DNA of 64,000 nucleotides from Hungatella sp. UBA3048. Lineage in GTDB: Bacteria > Bacillota > Clostridia > Lachnospirales > Lachnospiraceae. Within the stretch, counting starts at the first letter, position 1; the number at the start of each line of letters is the position of its first letter. The stretch spans positions 62,001-126,000 of the forward strand of contig DFCS01000051.1 of the NCBI GenBank assembly GCA_002367105.1, written 5' to 3'. Below are positions 52,879 through 62,250 of this stretch, one piece after another. The notes under the pieces are model-generated. The model did not search any database. It had not been told where the DNA came from and saw only the letters and a list, made by a program, of their open reading frames with translations. Position numbers and translations under genes: made by a program.

Positions 52879-53640
52879 TCAACCCTCTCCATACCTTCCA
52901 AGGAAGCTCTGGGTCCGCTCATTACCGGAGGAAAATACCTCTTCCGGAGTTCCCTCCTCTACGATCACGCCGTCAGCCATAAAGATGATCCTGTCTGAGA
53001 TATCCCTGGCAAAGGCCATCTCATGAGTCACAATAACCATGGTGATATGCATGTCTGCAAGGGACTTGATGACTTTTAGTACCTCTCCCGTAAGCTCCGG
53101 ATCCAGAGCAGAAGTCGGTTCATCAAAAAACAGGATCCTGGGATTTAGGGCAAGTGCCCTTGCTATGGCTACCCGCTGGCACTGCCCTCCGGATAGCTGG
53201 CAGGGATATGCTTCTGCCTTATCCTCCAGTCCCATTTTTTTAAGAAGCTTCATGGCCTCGGAAAACACCTCTTCCTTATCCCGTTTCTGCACATGAACCG
53301 GCGCATCGGTAATGTTTTTTAAAACAGTCATATGGGGAAATAAGTGGAAGTTCTGGAATACCAGGCCGTAATTCTTCTGGATTTCCTTTCTTCTTTCCCC
53401 TTTGGCATAGATGGCCTTTCCGTCAGGCCCGTTCCATGCAGCCTTTTCTCCCAGATAATTTAGTTCTCCCCCATCCATCTCTTCCAGCATGGTTGCGCAC
53501 CGAAGCAGGGTGGATTTTCCCGAACCAGAGGGACCGATGATGGAAACGATCTCGCCTTCCTTTACCGACAGGGAAATATCCCGAAGCACGCCCTGGCCAT
53601 CAAACGCTTTTTTAACATGGTTCATTTCCAGTAAGTACAT
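52879..53640 (-). CDS. Polar amino-acid ABC transporter ATPase
   Basis: This 253-aa ATPase has Walker A GPSGSGKST, Q-loop GLVFQNFHLFPHM, signature LSGGQCQRVAIARAL, Walker B ILFFDEPTSALDPEL and switch THEMAFAR, the polar amino-acid (GlnQ/HisP-type) pattern. It is the last gene of a three-gene importer operon. The substrate is not readable; the neighbouring permease is cystine/glutamine-type. Confidence 0.93.
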   Translation of the reverse strand: MYLLEMNHVKKAFDGQGVLRDISLSVKEGEIVSIIGPSGSGKSTLLRCATMLEEMDGGELNYLGEKAAWNGPDGKAIYAKGERRKEIQKNYGLVFQNFHLFPHMTVLKNITDAPVHVQKRDKEEVFSEAMKLLKKMGLEDKAEAYPCQLSGGQCQRVAIARALALNPRILFFDEPTSALDPELTGEVLKVIKSLADMHITMVIVTHEMAFARDISDRIIFMADGVIVEEGTPEEVFSSGNERTQSFLGRYGEG

Positions 53641-53652
53641 CTTTTCTTCCTC

Positions 53653-54303
53653 CTATTGATAATAGTTCAACCGCTTTTCTATGTATTCCATCCCAATTGC
53701 CACGATAAGGTTAAAGATATAATAAAACAGGCCTGCTGCCACAAAAGGAATAAGGCTGGTCTGGGATGAGGCCAGGGCCTTTGCAACTGCAAACATCTCC
53801 AAAACGCTGATGGAAAAAGCCAGGGAGGTGTCTTTGACAAGAGTAATGACCTCATTGGTCACAGACGGCAGGATCCGCTTCACCACCTGGGGAAATATGA
53901 TACGGAAAAAGGTCTGGGCCTTTGTATAGCCTAAAAGCTTTGCCGCTTCATACTGTCCCACCGGCATGGATTGGATCCCGCTCCGGTATATTTCCGCAAA
54001 ATACGCTGCGTAGTTGATGACAAAGCCAATAAACGCAGCCCAGAGGCGGTACCCGTTCCCAACCTTTATGCCGAATAAATAGTAGGGGCCGAAATACACC
54101 ACCATCAGCTGCAGCATCAATGGAGTTCCCCTCATGACCGAAATATAGAATTTAACAATGGCCTGTATGACAGGGTTTTTAGACATCCTTCCAAAGGATA
54201 CCAAAAGTCCCAGGGGCAGAGAAAAGACCAGCGTCACTACAAATATCTGGATGCTGACCCACATTCCCCCTGCCAATTGTAAGAATATCTTCGTTAAAGC
54301 CAT
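53653..54303 (-). CDS. Polar amino-acid ABC transporter permease
   Basis: This 216-aa permease has about five hydrophobic segments and the EAA motif in EAAKLLGYTKAQTFFRIIFPQ. It is the membrane partner of the ATPase 12 bases downstream. GGAGGAGAAATC precedes the ATG. Confidence 0.92.
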   Translation of the reverse strand: MALTKIFLQLAGGMWVSIQIFVVTLVFSLPLGLLVSFGRMSKNPVIQAIVKFYISVMRGTPLMLQLMVVYFGPYYLFGIKVGNGYRLWAAFIGFVINYAAYFAEIYRSGIQSMPVGQYEAAKLLGYTKAQTFFRIIFPQVVKRILPSVTNEVITLVKDTSLAFSISVLEMFAVAKALASSQTSLIPFVAAGLFYYIFNLIVAIGMEYIEKRLNYYQ

Positions 54304-54476
54304 GATTTCTCCTCCAAGTTCTAAAAAATAGGGTCCGGCCTATGGCAGGGGAACCGGTACCCGCTTTAATATCTTTATTTATGCAAGCAATGAGCCAGGT
54401 GCAGGAATGCTTGCATTCTACATCTGGCAAATGCTGTATGGTTCAAATATTTCCTGGCATTTTACGGAGTATTTGA

Positions 54477-55319
54477 TTATTTAACTGTGGTTACATCCTT
54501 GCCAAACCATTTTTCTGAGATCTTTTTGAGGGTTCCGTCAGATGCCATAGCTTCTAACTGTTCCTGGACCTGATCTCTTAAGGCGTCATTGCCTTTCTTA
54601 AATCCAACGCCGTATTCTTCAGCAGCAAGGGCCTCATCCAGTATGATAAAATCCGCCTTCCTCTGCTCGATCTGGTATCCTGCCACAATCACATCCATTG
54701 CAATGGCATCCACGGCTCCCATCTCCAGGTCCATAAAAGCAGTGTTGTAATCCGGCGTCGTCTGAAGGGTTCCAAAGGTTTCGGCAAGCTTTCCATCCGC
54801 CTGCAGTGCCTTTTCCGCGGAGGAATCCGCCTGAACCTCAACGATCTTTCCTGATAAATCAGCTAAGGTCTTAATGCCGGAATCCTTTCCCACTACAAAC
54901 ACCTGACTGTTTTCCATATAGGGCTTTGTCCAGGTATAGCCTTCTTCACGGCCTGTAATGGTAAAACCATTCCAGATGCAGTCAATATTTCCTGCTTCCA
55001 GCTCCATGTCCTTGGCATCCCAGGCAATAGGCTGGGGAACAAATTTCCTGCCAAGGCGGTTTGCCACCTCCTGTGCCAGTTCTAAGTCAAAACCAGTGTA
55101 TTCTCCATTGTCTCCGACAAAACCCATCGGCGGGAAATCCTGGTCAAATCCAACGGTAAATGTATCAGCGCCTGATTCTGTTTCTTTTCCAGTCTCTTTT
55201 GCTGTTGCTGCAGTGGTATCGGAAGACGCAGAAGCCGTAACTTCGCTCTTTTGCCCGGAACAGCCGCCAAGCAGGACTGCCGCTCCTAACACTGCTGCTA
55301 TTATAATTTCTTTTTTCAT
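54477..55319 (-). CDS. Amino-acid ABC transporter substrate-binding lipoprotein
   Basis: This 280-aa lipoprotein has a signal peptide with lipobox (VLLGGCSG) and a bacterial extracellular solute-binding family 3 domain (TVGFDQDFPPMGF, FDLELAQEVANRLG, WNGFTITGREEG). It captures an amino acid for the permease. ATG 55319 has GGAGGATG upstream. About 170 bases separate it from the permease gene; no clear terminator was seen there. Confidence 0.92.
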   Translation of the reverse strand: MKKEIIIAAVLGAAVLLGGCSGQKSEVTASASSDTTAATAKETGKETESGADTFTVGFDQDFPPMGFVGDNGEYTGFDLELAQEVANRLGRKFVPQPIAWDAKDMELEAGNIDCIWNGFTITGREEGYTWTKPYMENSQVFVVGKDSGIKTLADLSGKIVEVQADSSAEKALQADGKLAETFGTLQTTPDYNTAFMDLEMGAVDAIAMDVIVAGYQIEQRKADFIILDEALAAEEYGVGFKKGNDALRDQVQEQLEAMASDGTLKKISEKWFGKDVTTVK

Positions 55320-55411
55320 AATTGCATCCTCCTCTTGCTTTTTCATGTGTTACCATGGTAGCATACTAAAGTGTTTCTGTAAAGAAGAAATTTGCAATTA
55401 TAAAATCAGTT

Positions 55412-57019
55412 TTAAAAAAAGAACAGAAATAAAACCAGGATGAGAATTGCAATCGCAGCTCCCGACAGGAAGACAGGACTTATGGTATTCCCCCTTTCTC
55501 CGGAAGACAGCTCCGGCTCCGCCAGCATTCCCCAGGGACTTAATTCCAGGACTCCTAAGGGAATCCCGCCTAAATCCTCTCTTCCCATAAAAGACAGAAA
55601 TTCCTTCCAGTCCCGTTCTACTATTTTCTTCCCCTCTTTCCAGTCCTCCCTTGGATCCCTTTTGTCCTTTGTAAAAAAGGATCCGGAATCATCCATGCCA
55701 TCCGGACATTCCTTGTCCTTTAAAAATTGCTGATAGGCATGTTTTATCCCCTTATTTGCGGTCTCCCGCAGATCTCTGGTGGTCTGATAGAGGTTCATCA
55801 TATAATAATAGATTTTATAAGCAGATCTGGGCTGAAAGGGGATAGTTCTGCCTCCCAGCCTTTTTATGGCGCCCTCAGACTGCCTAAATGCTTCCTGTAT
55901 GTAGTAATCGATCATTCGGTCAACCGCCTCCCGCAGATCAGCCGCCAGTCCTTTGTTGATACTGGAATAAGCTCCAAAGGTTTGGGATTTAATCGCCATC
56001 AGCGCAGCCAGAAACCCATAAAGCTCCTCGCTTCCTCCTGAAAGCGCGGAGCCGCTTAACAAATTTCCCCTGTGGTTTATATACCCGGCAAAAGCCTCCG
56101 CCGATTCAAGATCCGAAGGAGAATAAACCGTATTTTTCCCCATGGAGGAAATGGAGGCCTTGGCACCATATGTCTTACTCCCCGGAAAACCGCTCCTTTC
56201 CAGGTAGGACAGCGGTACCTCCCTTCGGATCCGCCAGGTATACCGGGGATCATTCTTTATCCGCCCCTCCCCGGCAGGCTGATAGATCATTCCTTGCTCT
56301 GCTTCATATCCGGATTCATTTACCGGGATTCTAATGCTGCCCGGATTTAATTTAACCGAATCTACGGCATTTTCCTGCTCCTCAAAAACCCTTTGCAGCT
56401 CTCCGCTGCTTAGAGTATTTCCTGTAACGCAGCGGTAAAGTGCAGCCTTTAAGGCCGCCATGGAGCTTGGGGACCCGAAACTCCCAAAGAGGATTTTCAG
56501 TTCCCCCATGCGTGTCTCAAGCACCTTCATAAGGATATCCGATAATACGGTTTCCAGTGCAGCAAGCTGATTCTCCTGCACTCCTGCTGTGGTATTCTCA
56601 AGGATGGCCTGCAGCAGATGCTTATAAATTAATGCAAGATACTCCAGTTCGTCAGGGAAGGGCTTTAAGACAGACGGACTCCACGACAGGATATCCTCCC
56701 ATGCCAAATCAGCCTCTTCCTTTCCCCACATTTTATCAAGATCAGAAAGCTCTTCCGTGCTTAACTTATAATAGGAGCTTTCATCTGACAGGGCGGCAGT
56801 ATCCCGGGCAGATCTTGTTTCCTTCCTGTCTTCCCCGCCTTCCTCACTCTTTTTCTCACTGTTTTCCTCTACGCTACGGCTCAGTTCTTCCATGATCCGC
56901 TCACTGGCCTCGATCCTTCCCTTTATATCTGCTTCCTCTACAGCCCGCTGAATGTTAAAGGCCGCAGGTTCACCTTTAGGAGCCGCAGCAGACGGCGGAT
57001 CCTGTGCCTTTATCTCCAT
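55412..57019 (-). CDS. Tail-anchored protein of unknown function
   Basis: This 535-aa protein has a charged, low-complexity first ~95 residues, a helical middle (about 110-430) with many Tyr, Leu and Arg, and a single hydrophobic helix at the very end (PVFLSGAAIAILILVLFLFFF-like, from about residue 513). It has no signal peptide, so it looks tail-anchored. It is not in a family I recognise. It lies 33 bases after pyrC in the same direction. Confidence 0.75.
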   Translation of the reverse strand: MEIKAQDPPSAAAPKGEPAAFNIQRAVEEADIKGRIEASERIMEELSRSVEENSEKKSEEGGEDRKETRSARDTAALSDESSYYKLSTEELSDLDKMWGKEEADLAWEDILSWSPSVLKPFPDELEYLALIYKHLLQAILENTTAGVQENQLAALETVLSDILMKVLETRMGELKILFGSFGSPSSMAALKAALYRCVTGNTLSSGELQRVFEEQENAVDSVKLNPGSIRIPVNESGYEAEQGMIYQPAGEGRIKNDPRYTWRIRREVPLSYLERSGFPGSKTYGAKASISSMGKNTVYSPSDLESAEAFAGYINHRGNLLSGSALSGGSEELYGFLAALMAIKSQTFGAYSSINKGLAADLREAVDRMIDYYIQEAFRQSEGAIKRLGGRTIPFQPRSAYKIYYYMMNLYQTTRDLRETANKGIKHAYQQFLKDKECPDGMDDSGSFFTKDKRDPREDWKEGKKIVERDWKEFLSFMGREDLGGIPLGVLELSPWGMLAEPELSSGERGNTISPVFLSGAAIAILILVLFLFFF

Positions 57020-57052
57020 GTTTTCACTCCCTTTTGATTCCTTTCACATCAA

Positions 57053-58342
57053 TCAGTCTTTTTCATCCTGATAAACAATCCGCCCGCCGCAGATGGTATA
57101 TTTCACCTTTCCAAACAATTGCTCTCCTGTAAACGGGGAATTAGAAGACTTGGAAGCATATTCTCCCACTGTCCATTCCTCATTGGGGTCAAAAATCACC
57201 AGATCCGCAGCACATTCCTTCTTTATGCTGCCAAAATCCAGCCGGTACAGCTTCGAAGGATTTAAGCTCATCTTTTCCATCAGCTCCATCATGGTCAGAT
57301 GTCCGGGCCGGACTAAGTTTGTCACACCAAGCCCCAGCGCGGTTTCAAGCCCGATGATCCCGCTTGGGGCCACGGTCAGTTCCTTTGACTTTTCCTCGGC
57401 ACTGTGGGGAGCGTGATCCGTGGCAATGATATCAATACTTCCGTCCTTTAGTCCCTGAATTATGGCCTTACGATCCTCTTCCGTCCGAAGGGGAGGATTC
57501 ATTTTTGCCAGAGTCCCATACTTTAATACCGCTTCCTCTGTCAGAGTGAAATGATGGGGCGTCACCTCTGCATATACTTGAGCCCCCAGCTCCTTTGCAA
57601 GCTTAACCATTTTAACGGAGGCAGCGGAACTGATATGCTGGATATCTACCGCCGCGCCGGTGTGAAGGGCAATCATACAGTCCCGGGCAACCAGACAGTC
57701 CTCCGCCAAAGCCGGGGAACCAAAGATTCCAAGCTGCTCGGATACTTTACCATGGTTGATGCCATTGTTTGTAATAAAAGCAGGGTCTTCCTCGTGAAAG
57801 CTTAAAGGAACGTTAAGCTTTACCGCACGTTCCATAGCTTCTTTTACCAGCTTCTCATCAAGAAGGGGAATCCCGTCATCGGTGAATCCCACCGCCCCCT
57901 GGTTTTTTAATTCCTCCATATCCGTCAGTTCTCTGCCAAGAAGTCCCTTCGATACAGCCGCTGCCTGCAGCACGTGGATGCCTGTTTTCTTCCCTTCCCT
58001 CAACACATACTGAAGGGTTTCCACATTATCCACGGGAGGCCTTGTATTTGCCATACAAACAACCGCTGTAAACCCACCTTTTGCCGCCGCTCTGGCTCCG
58101 GTCTGTATATCCTCTTTATAAGTAAGACCAGGATCCCGGAAATGAACATGGACATCTACAAACCCAGGGGCAACGATATAACCGGAAGCATCGATCACTA
58201 CATCCTCCTTTGAAACGGGAAGGGCATCCATCTTAAGCTGTTTTCCCATACCGGCAATCTTTCCATCCGCAATATAGATATCCATAGTTCCTTCCACCTG
58301 ATTCCCAGGGTCTACAACATGAGCATTTTTAATCCATATCAT
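57053..58342 (-). CDS. pyrC: Dihydroorotase
   Basis: This 429-aa zinc amidohydrolase interconverts carbamoyl-aspartate and dihydroorotate in pyrimidine synthesis. It shows the metal motif DVHVHFRDPG (about residues 61-70), FHEEDP, the VTPHHFTL region and ATDHAPHSAEEK. Size and motifs fit the bacterial type I (class I) enzymes. It lies downstream of the exporter pair in the same direction. Confidence 0.95.
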   Translation of the reverse strand: MIWIKNAHVVDPGNQVEGTMDIYIADGKIAGMGKQLKMDALPVSKEDVVIDASGYIVAPGFVDVHVHFRDPGLTYKEDIQTGARAAAKGGFTAVVCMANTRPPVDNVETLQYVLREGKKTGIHVLQAAAVSKGLLGRELTDMEELKNQGAVGFTDDGIPLLDEKLVKEAMERAVKLNVPLSFHEEDPAFITNNGINHGKVSEQLGIFGSPALAEDCLVARDCMIALHTGAAVDIQHISSAASVKMVKLAKELGAQVYAEVTPHHFTLTEEAVLKYGTLAKMNPPLRTEEDRKAIIQGLKDGSIDIIATDHAPHSAEEKSKELTVAPSGIIGLETALGLGVTNLVRPGHLTMMELMEKMSLNPSKLYRLDFGSIKKECAADLVIFDPNEEWTVGEYASKSSNSPFTGEQLFGKVKYTICGGRIVYQDEKD

Positions 58343-58364
58343 CTTCTATTCCTACCTTTCTCTC

Positions 58365-58820
58365 TTATCTATCGTCCACTTCCACCTGTTTCTTTGCTGC
58401 AAATGTAAAAAATTTCTGGGGCAGCTCAAAAACAAATACAATGCCAAGTACAATGGCAACCGCCACCTTACATGCAAGAAAACCGGTCCGAACAGCCAGC
58501 GCCAGTTCATCCGTAACAATATAATAAGCCGTCCAGTATATTCCCGCCCCAGGTACCAGGGGAAAAATACCGGATATTAAAAATATAGTGACAGGACACC
58601 GTTCCCTTACAGCAAAAGTCCTGGAAAGAAAAATCACCACAATGGTAGCCGCCAAAGCGGCCGACGGAGCCGTCAGCCCATTCATGAGCCCCCCATAGAC
58701 CAGCCAGCCTGCTCCTCCGATGAGCCCACAGTATGGATAAAACCTTGCAGGAACCCCAAACAAAAGGGAAAAGGCAACCGTACCAACAACCGCAGCAGCG
58801 GCTTCCATAAACACACTCAT
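58365..58820 (-). CDS. Threonine/serine exporter subunit, ThrE C-terminal type
   Basis: This 151-aa membrane protein has four to five hydrophobic segments and ends in a basic tail. It matches the small ThrE_2/DUF3815 half of split threonine/serine exporters. Its ATG overlaps the stop of the larger half by four bases (ATGA), so the two are translated together. Confidence 0.85.
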   Translation of the reverse strand: MSVFMEAAAAVVGTVAFSLLFGVPARFYPYCGLIGGAGWLVYGGLMNGLTAPSAALAATIVVIFLSRTFAVRERCPVTIFLISGIFPLVPGAGIYWTAYYIVTDELALAVRTGFLACKVAVAIVLGIVFVFELPQKFFTFAAKKQVEVDDR

Positions 58821-59629
58821 AGAAGCACACCTCCCGTCAGCCGGTGGAACAGGCTGAAAACCAGACCGACACCCATAGCTATGCAGAAAAATACCAGCAG
58901 TGCATCAATCATCCGGACGGAACCCGAGATATAATCTCCGTCTGCAATATCCCGGATGGCATTGGTAAAGGCAACTCCCGGAATCAAGGGCATAATGGAA
59001 CCTATGATCATAAAATTCAAATTCTCTCCCAAACGAAGCAGATAAAGAACTGTACACAAAAAAGTGACCAGGGCTCCTCCCCCAATGTTTCCAACGATTT
59101 TTGAGAGATGGGGGCTGCTTAGAAAAATCACATATACATATAGAAGAATCCCGGAGCCAAAGGCCGATAAACTGTCTCTTAGGGTTCCACCAAACAGATA
59201 ACAAAAGCAAGCGCTTCCAACACCGGAGGCAAGGATCTGCATGGTCTTTGGTTTTCCCGGCATGACCCGGATCTGGTCCAGCCGGTGCCTCACATCACCA
59301 GGACTTAATAAGCCCGTCTCAATTTCCCTGGATAGCTGGTTTACCGCCGCAACCCGGTCCAAATGGGTTCCGCTCACCGGAATATGCTGGACCTTTGCAA
59401 ATATTTCCTCTCTCTCATTGCCTGAGGTCGTAAAAATTCCATTGCTTAAAACAAAGGAATTACCGGACCGGATTCCATAGTGACAGCAGATCCGGTCCAT
59501 GGTCTCCTCCACCCGGAAGATCTCCGCCCCGTTTTCCAGTAGAATATGCCCGGCCTGCATGGCGGCCTCTAAAACCTCTCTCTGCTCCTCAGGGGTCAGC
59601 TCCCCTGGCTGTTCCTTTTCGTTTTCCAT
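58817..59629 (-). CDS. Threonine/serine exporter subunit, ThrE N-terminal type (DUF1212)
   Basis: This 270-aa membrane protein has the cytoplasmic start with HILLENGAEIFRVEETMDRIC and the NGIFTTSG motif characteristic of DUF1212, followed by five or so hydrophobic segments. It works with the small subunit encoded immediately after. ATG 59629 follows AGGAGACAGG. Confidence 0.9.
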   Translation of the reverse strand: MENEKEQPGELTPEEQREVLEAAMQAGHILLENGAEIFRVEETMDRICCHYGIRSGNSFVLSNGIFTTSGNEREEIFAKVQHIPVSGTHLDRVAAVNQLSREIETGLLSPGDVRHRLDQIRVMPGKPKTMQILASGVGSACFCYLFGGTLRDSLSAFGSGILLYVYVIFLSSPHLSKIVGNIGGGALVTFLCTVLYLLRLGENLNFMIIGSIMPLIPGVAFTNAIRDIADGDYISGSVRMIDALLVFFCIAMGVGLVFSLFHRLTGGVLL

Positions 59630-59642
59630 AAAAACCTGTCTC

Positions 59643-60389
59643 CTACCCGATTTCAAAACATTGCCCGTCTTCATGGATCTCTACGATCCGGTCCCGGTAA
59701 GGCGCGGAAATATCCATGTCCTTTAACTTACCGATCACAGAAAAATCTCCCCAGAAGTGCATGGGAAATGCATGGCTTACCCGGATCTTTCTCATGAATT
59801 CGTCAAAGCCGAGAGAAAAGGCCTTCTCCTGTCTGGGATCAAGCGGGAGAAAAGCTGCATCTATGTGCATATCTGACAGCTTATCCACTTCCCCGGAATA
59901 CTGCTTTGCCATCTGGTCATTCCAGCTGTCCGGTTCCCCTTCCCATCTCCAGTTGTTTAAATCTCCGGCATGGTAAATGACCTTTCCTTCCGCTTTCACA
60001 AGAAACGCAACGCCTTCATCGGTGGAACGGAGGGTCATAACCTCTGTATCTGCCCTTTCTTCTGCAGGGATGGGGCCTGTGAGATTTCCTTCTGAATCAG
60101 GAAAGCAGATCTTTTCCCCGGGCTTCATAAAGACCACCTCATCGAGAAGCTCTTTGGGCAGACGTCCCTTTGGGATATCATCCGAAAGGATGTATCTGGT
60201 CTTTTCATGCCCCTTAATAAGCTCCAGAATTTTTTCAGAATAATGATCCCCGTGTCGGTGGCTTGCAAAAACAAGCAGAGGGTTCTTATCATTGATTTTG
60301 GGCAGGGAACCCTCTGTGTAATCAAACAGCAGGGTTACTGTCTCAAGCTCCGCCAGAAATGCGCTGTGATGGATATAGGTGATTTTCAT
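59643..60389 (-). CDS. Metallo-beta-lactamase fold hydrolase (UlaG-like)
   Basis: This 248-aa protein begins MKITYIHHSAFLAELE and shows the metal motif ASHRHGDHYS, later HAGDLNNW and AFPMHFWGD, which complete the MBL metal site. It is soluble; substrate unknown. It starts behind AAGGAGG. The UlaG-like subfamily acts on lactone phosphates or nucleotides, but nothing here fixes the substrate. Confidence 0.85.
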   Translation of the reverse strand: MKITYIHHSAFLAELETVTLLFDYTEGSLPKINDKNPLLVFASHRHGDHYSEKILELIKGHEKTRYILSDDIPKGRLPKELLDEVVFMKPGEKICFPDSEGNLTGPIPAEERADTEVMTLRSTDEGVAFLVKAEGKVIYHAGDLNNWRWEGEPDSWNDQMAKQYSGEVDKLSDMHIDAAFLPLDPRQEKAFSLGFDEFMRKIRVSHAFPMHFWGDFSVIGKLKDMDISAPYRDRIVEIHEDGQCFEIG

Positions 60390-60466
60390 TGGAAAAGACC
60401 TCCTTTTTAAGGTTATTTGGAAAAATTATATCACAACTGCCATCACTCTGCATAGCAGGGGAAAGC

Positions 60467-60495
60467 AAAAAGAGCGGGGACAATTGTCCCCGCTC
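60467..60495 (-). terminator. Terminator after the small lipoprotein gene
   Basis: A perfect 24-base palindrome, GAGCGGGGACAATTGTCCCCGCTC starting at 60472 (arms GAGCGGGGACAA / TTGTCCCCGCTC), is followed on the minus strand by TTTTT. Confidence 0.9.
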
Positions 60496-60536
60496 CGGAA
60501 TTTTAGCATTCCTGATCGAATCAGTAATTCTGCCGA

Positions 60537-60839
60537 TTAGTTTGCTGCTTTTGTAGATTCAACTACTGCTTCTGCAGACTCTGTTTCTGCTTCATCTGCT
60601 GCTGCATCTTCCTTGCTCTCTTCATCAGAAGCCTCATCTAAAGTAACATCTTCTGTTTCGGATTCTTCTACAACTTCTGTAGTCTCTTTCTCTGTGGTAA
60701 CTGCTTCTGTTGTAGCTTCTACAGATGCTTCAGTAGCTGCTGTTGTTTCTGCAGTCTTTGTGCTTCCACATGCAGAGATAGATGCCATTGTTAATACGGC
60801 TACGCCTGTAAGTACCAGTTTTTTTGCTGTTAATTTCAT
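60537..60839 (-). CDS. Small low-complexity lipoprotein
   Basis: This 100-aa protein has a signal peptide with lipobox (MASISACG) and a mature part made almost only of Ala, Thr, Glu, Val and Ser. It is highly acidic and probably a surface-exposed disordered lipoprotein. A clean promoter and terminator mark a single-gene unit. Confidence 0.8.
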   Translation of the reverse strand: MKLTAKKLVLTGVAVLTMASISACGSTKTAETTAATEASVEATTEAVTTEKETTEVVEESETEDVTLDEASDEESKEDAAADEAETESAEAVVESTKAAN

Positions 60840-60929
60840 AATTATTCTCCTCCTTGCGATACATAGGTGTTATTGTTACATATTTCTGTCTTGGTTCCAC
60901 GTTGTCCTATGTACTTGAAACCGAGTCTC

Positions 60930-60958
60930 AGTTTAGCACCTTGAGAAAATAAAGTCAA
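60930..60958 (-). promoter_or_regulatory. Promoter of the small lipoprotein gene
   Basis: On the minus strand TTGACT (60953-60958) and TAAACT (60930-60935) are 17 bases apart. The transcript leader is about 85 bases. Confidence 0.65.
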
Positions 60959-61028
60959 TAATTCCAACTCGCTATTTTTCCCAGCCAAAAACAGGCAAAA
61001 TCTAAAAATTAATCACAACTAAGGCCGG

Positions 61029-61056
61029 ATAATTTCATAATAAATTATGAAATTAT
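61029..61056. repeat. 28-base perfect inverted repeat in an AT-rich gap
   Basis: ATAATTTCATAAT and ATTATGAAATTAT form 13-base perfect arms around AA. The surrounding 340-base gap (60840-61182) has no gene I can support. The site could be a regulator binding site or cruciform; the 2-base loop argues against a simple RNA hairpin. Confidence 0.6.
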
Positions 61057-61182
61057 GCTCTTGAATTTATTTTATTTTACTGATTTTAATTTTGTCCACT
61101 CTAAAAATATAACAATAATTTCCTATTCTGTTATTGTTTTTTTGTTAATTTTAACTACCATTTTCCCGAAAAAACTGGAAAA

Positions 61183-61509
61183 TCAGGTAGTCAGATCAAA
61201 ACTTTCCCCTATCATTCGACAGATATCTTTCTTCGGTACGGACCCGTCAAGAAGGACTGTGTTCCAATATTTTTTATTTAAATGATATCCTGGAAGTACG
61301 CCGGAGAATGCTTTTCTCCAAAACTCCACCCACTCCGGATCACATTTTAAATTGATACACACTATCCCATCCCGTTCATAGATCCAGGCAAACACCTTTT
61401 TGTTTTTTCTGTGCCGGATTACGGCCCACTGGTGGTCACGAAAGGGATAATCTTCATAAACATCAGGATAGGTTAAGCAATAAGTAATCAATTCTGCTCT
61501 GGTTTTCAT
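61183..61509 (-). CDS. MmcQ/YjbR family protein
   Basis: This 108-aa protein reads LITYCLTYPDVYEDYPF near the start, then FAWIYERDGIVCINLKCDPE and HLNKKYWNTVLLDGSVP, the YjbR fold pattern. The family is DNA-binding-like with no settled role. ATG 61509 follows GGGAGATATT. Confidence 0.88.
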   Translation of the reverse strand: MKTRAELITYCLTYPDVYEDYPFRDHQWAVIRHRKNKKVFAWIYERDGIVCINLKCDPEWVEFWRKAFSGVLPGYHLNKKYWNTVLLDGSVPKKDICRMIGESFDLTT

Positions 61510-61616
61510 CGTAATATCTCCCTTCCTTCCCCATGCCATTGCAGGCCGGACCGATACCTGTTATAATTTTTAATAAGAAAACGGATAAAATACAGACAAA
61601 ACAGGAGGAATATTCT

Positions 61617-62186
61617 ATGTTAAAAGAACTGGTTTTAAAATGCCGTACCTTCCGCCGGTTTTTTGAGGATGAAGCGGTTTCAACGGAAGATTTAAGGGAT
61701 CTGGTAGATTTAGCCAGGCTCACCGCCTCAACATCCAATTCCCAGGCGCTGAAGTTCCGGCTGTGCAGCACCCCGGAAGAAAATGCCAAGGTATTTGATA
61801 CTCTAAGCTGGGCCGGCGCTCTGCCGGACTGGGGTGGCCCCGAAAAAGGGGAACGCCCATCCGCCTACATCATCATTCTATGCGATCTGTCCCTTGGGAA
61901 AAACAAGCTGTATGATGATGGAATAGCTGCCCAGACCATCATGCTTGGGGCTGTGGAAAAAGGATACGGCGGATGCATATTGGGAAATGTACGGAGAAGT
62001 GATCTGGCAGAAGCTCTTTCCATTGATCCATCCCGGTACTCCATAGATTTAGTCCTTGCCCTTGGAAAGCCTAAGGAAGAAGTGGTCCTTGTCCCAGTGA
62101 AAGAGGACGGGGATATTCGCTATTACCGGGATGAGAATCAGGTGCATTACGTTCCAAAAAGAACTCTTGATGATATCATCATTTAG
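61617..62186 (+). CDS. Nitroreductase family protein
   Basis: This 189-aa flavoprotein begins MLKELVLKCRTFRRFFEDEAV, with the FMN-binding LARLTASTSNSQALKFRL, GIAAQTIMLGAVEKGYGGCILGN and ALGKPKEEV motifs. It should use FMN and NAD(P)H to reduce an unknown substrate. ATG 61617 has AGGAGGAATATTCT upstream. It is divergent from the YjbR gene. Confidence 0.9.
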   Translation: MLKELVLKCRTFRRFFEDEAVSTEDLRDLVDLARLTASTSNSQALKFRLCSTPEENAKVFDTLSWAGALPDWGGPEKGERPSAYIIILCDLSLGKNKLYDDGIAAQTIMLGAVEKGYGGCILGNVRRSDLAEALSIDPSRYSIDLVLALGKPKEEVVLVPVKEDGDIRYYRDENQVHYVPKRTLDDIII

Positions 62187-62250
62187 GAAACCATTCGCCG
62201 GCCTACGCTTTTTGTCTCCTGCCGGACATACGGTGATAATGCATGTTTCA

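Noticed and set aside
54304..54476. T-box or other leader element between binding protein and permease genes
   Set aside because: No T-box motif or clear terminator pair could be identified; it looks like an ordinary gap.
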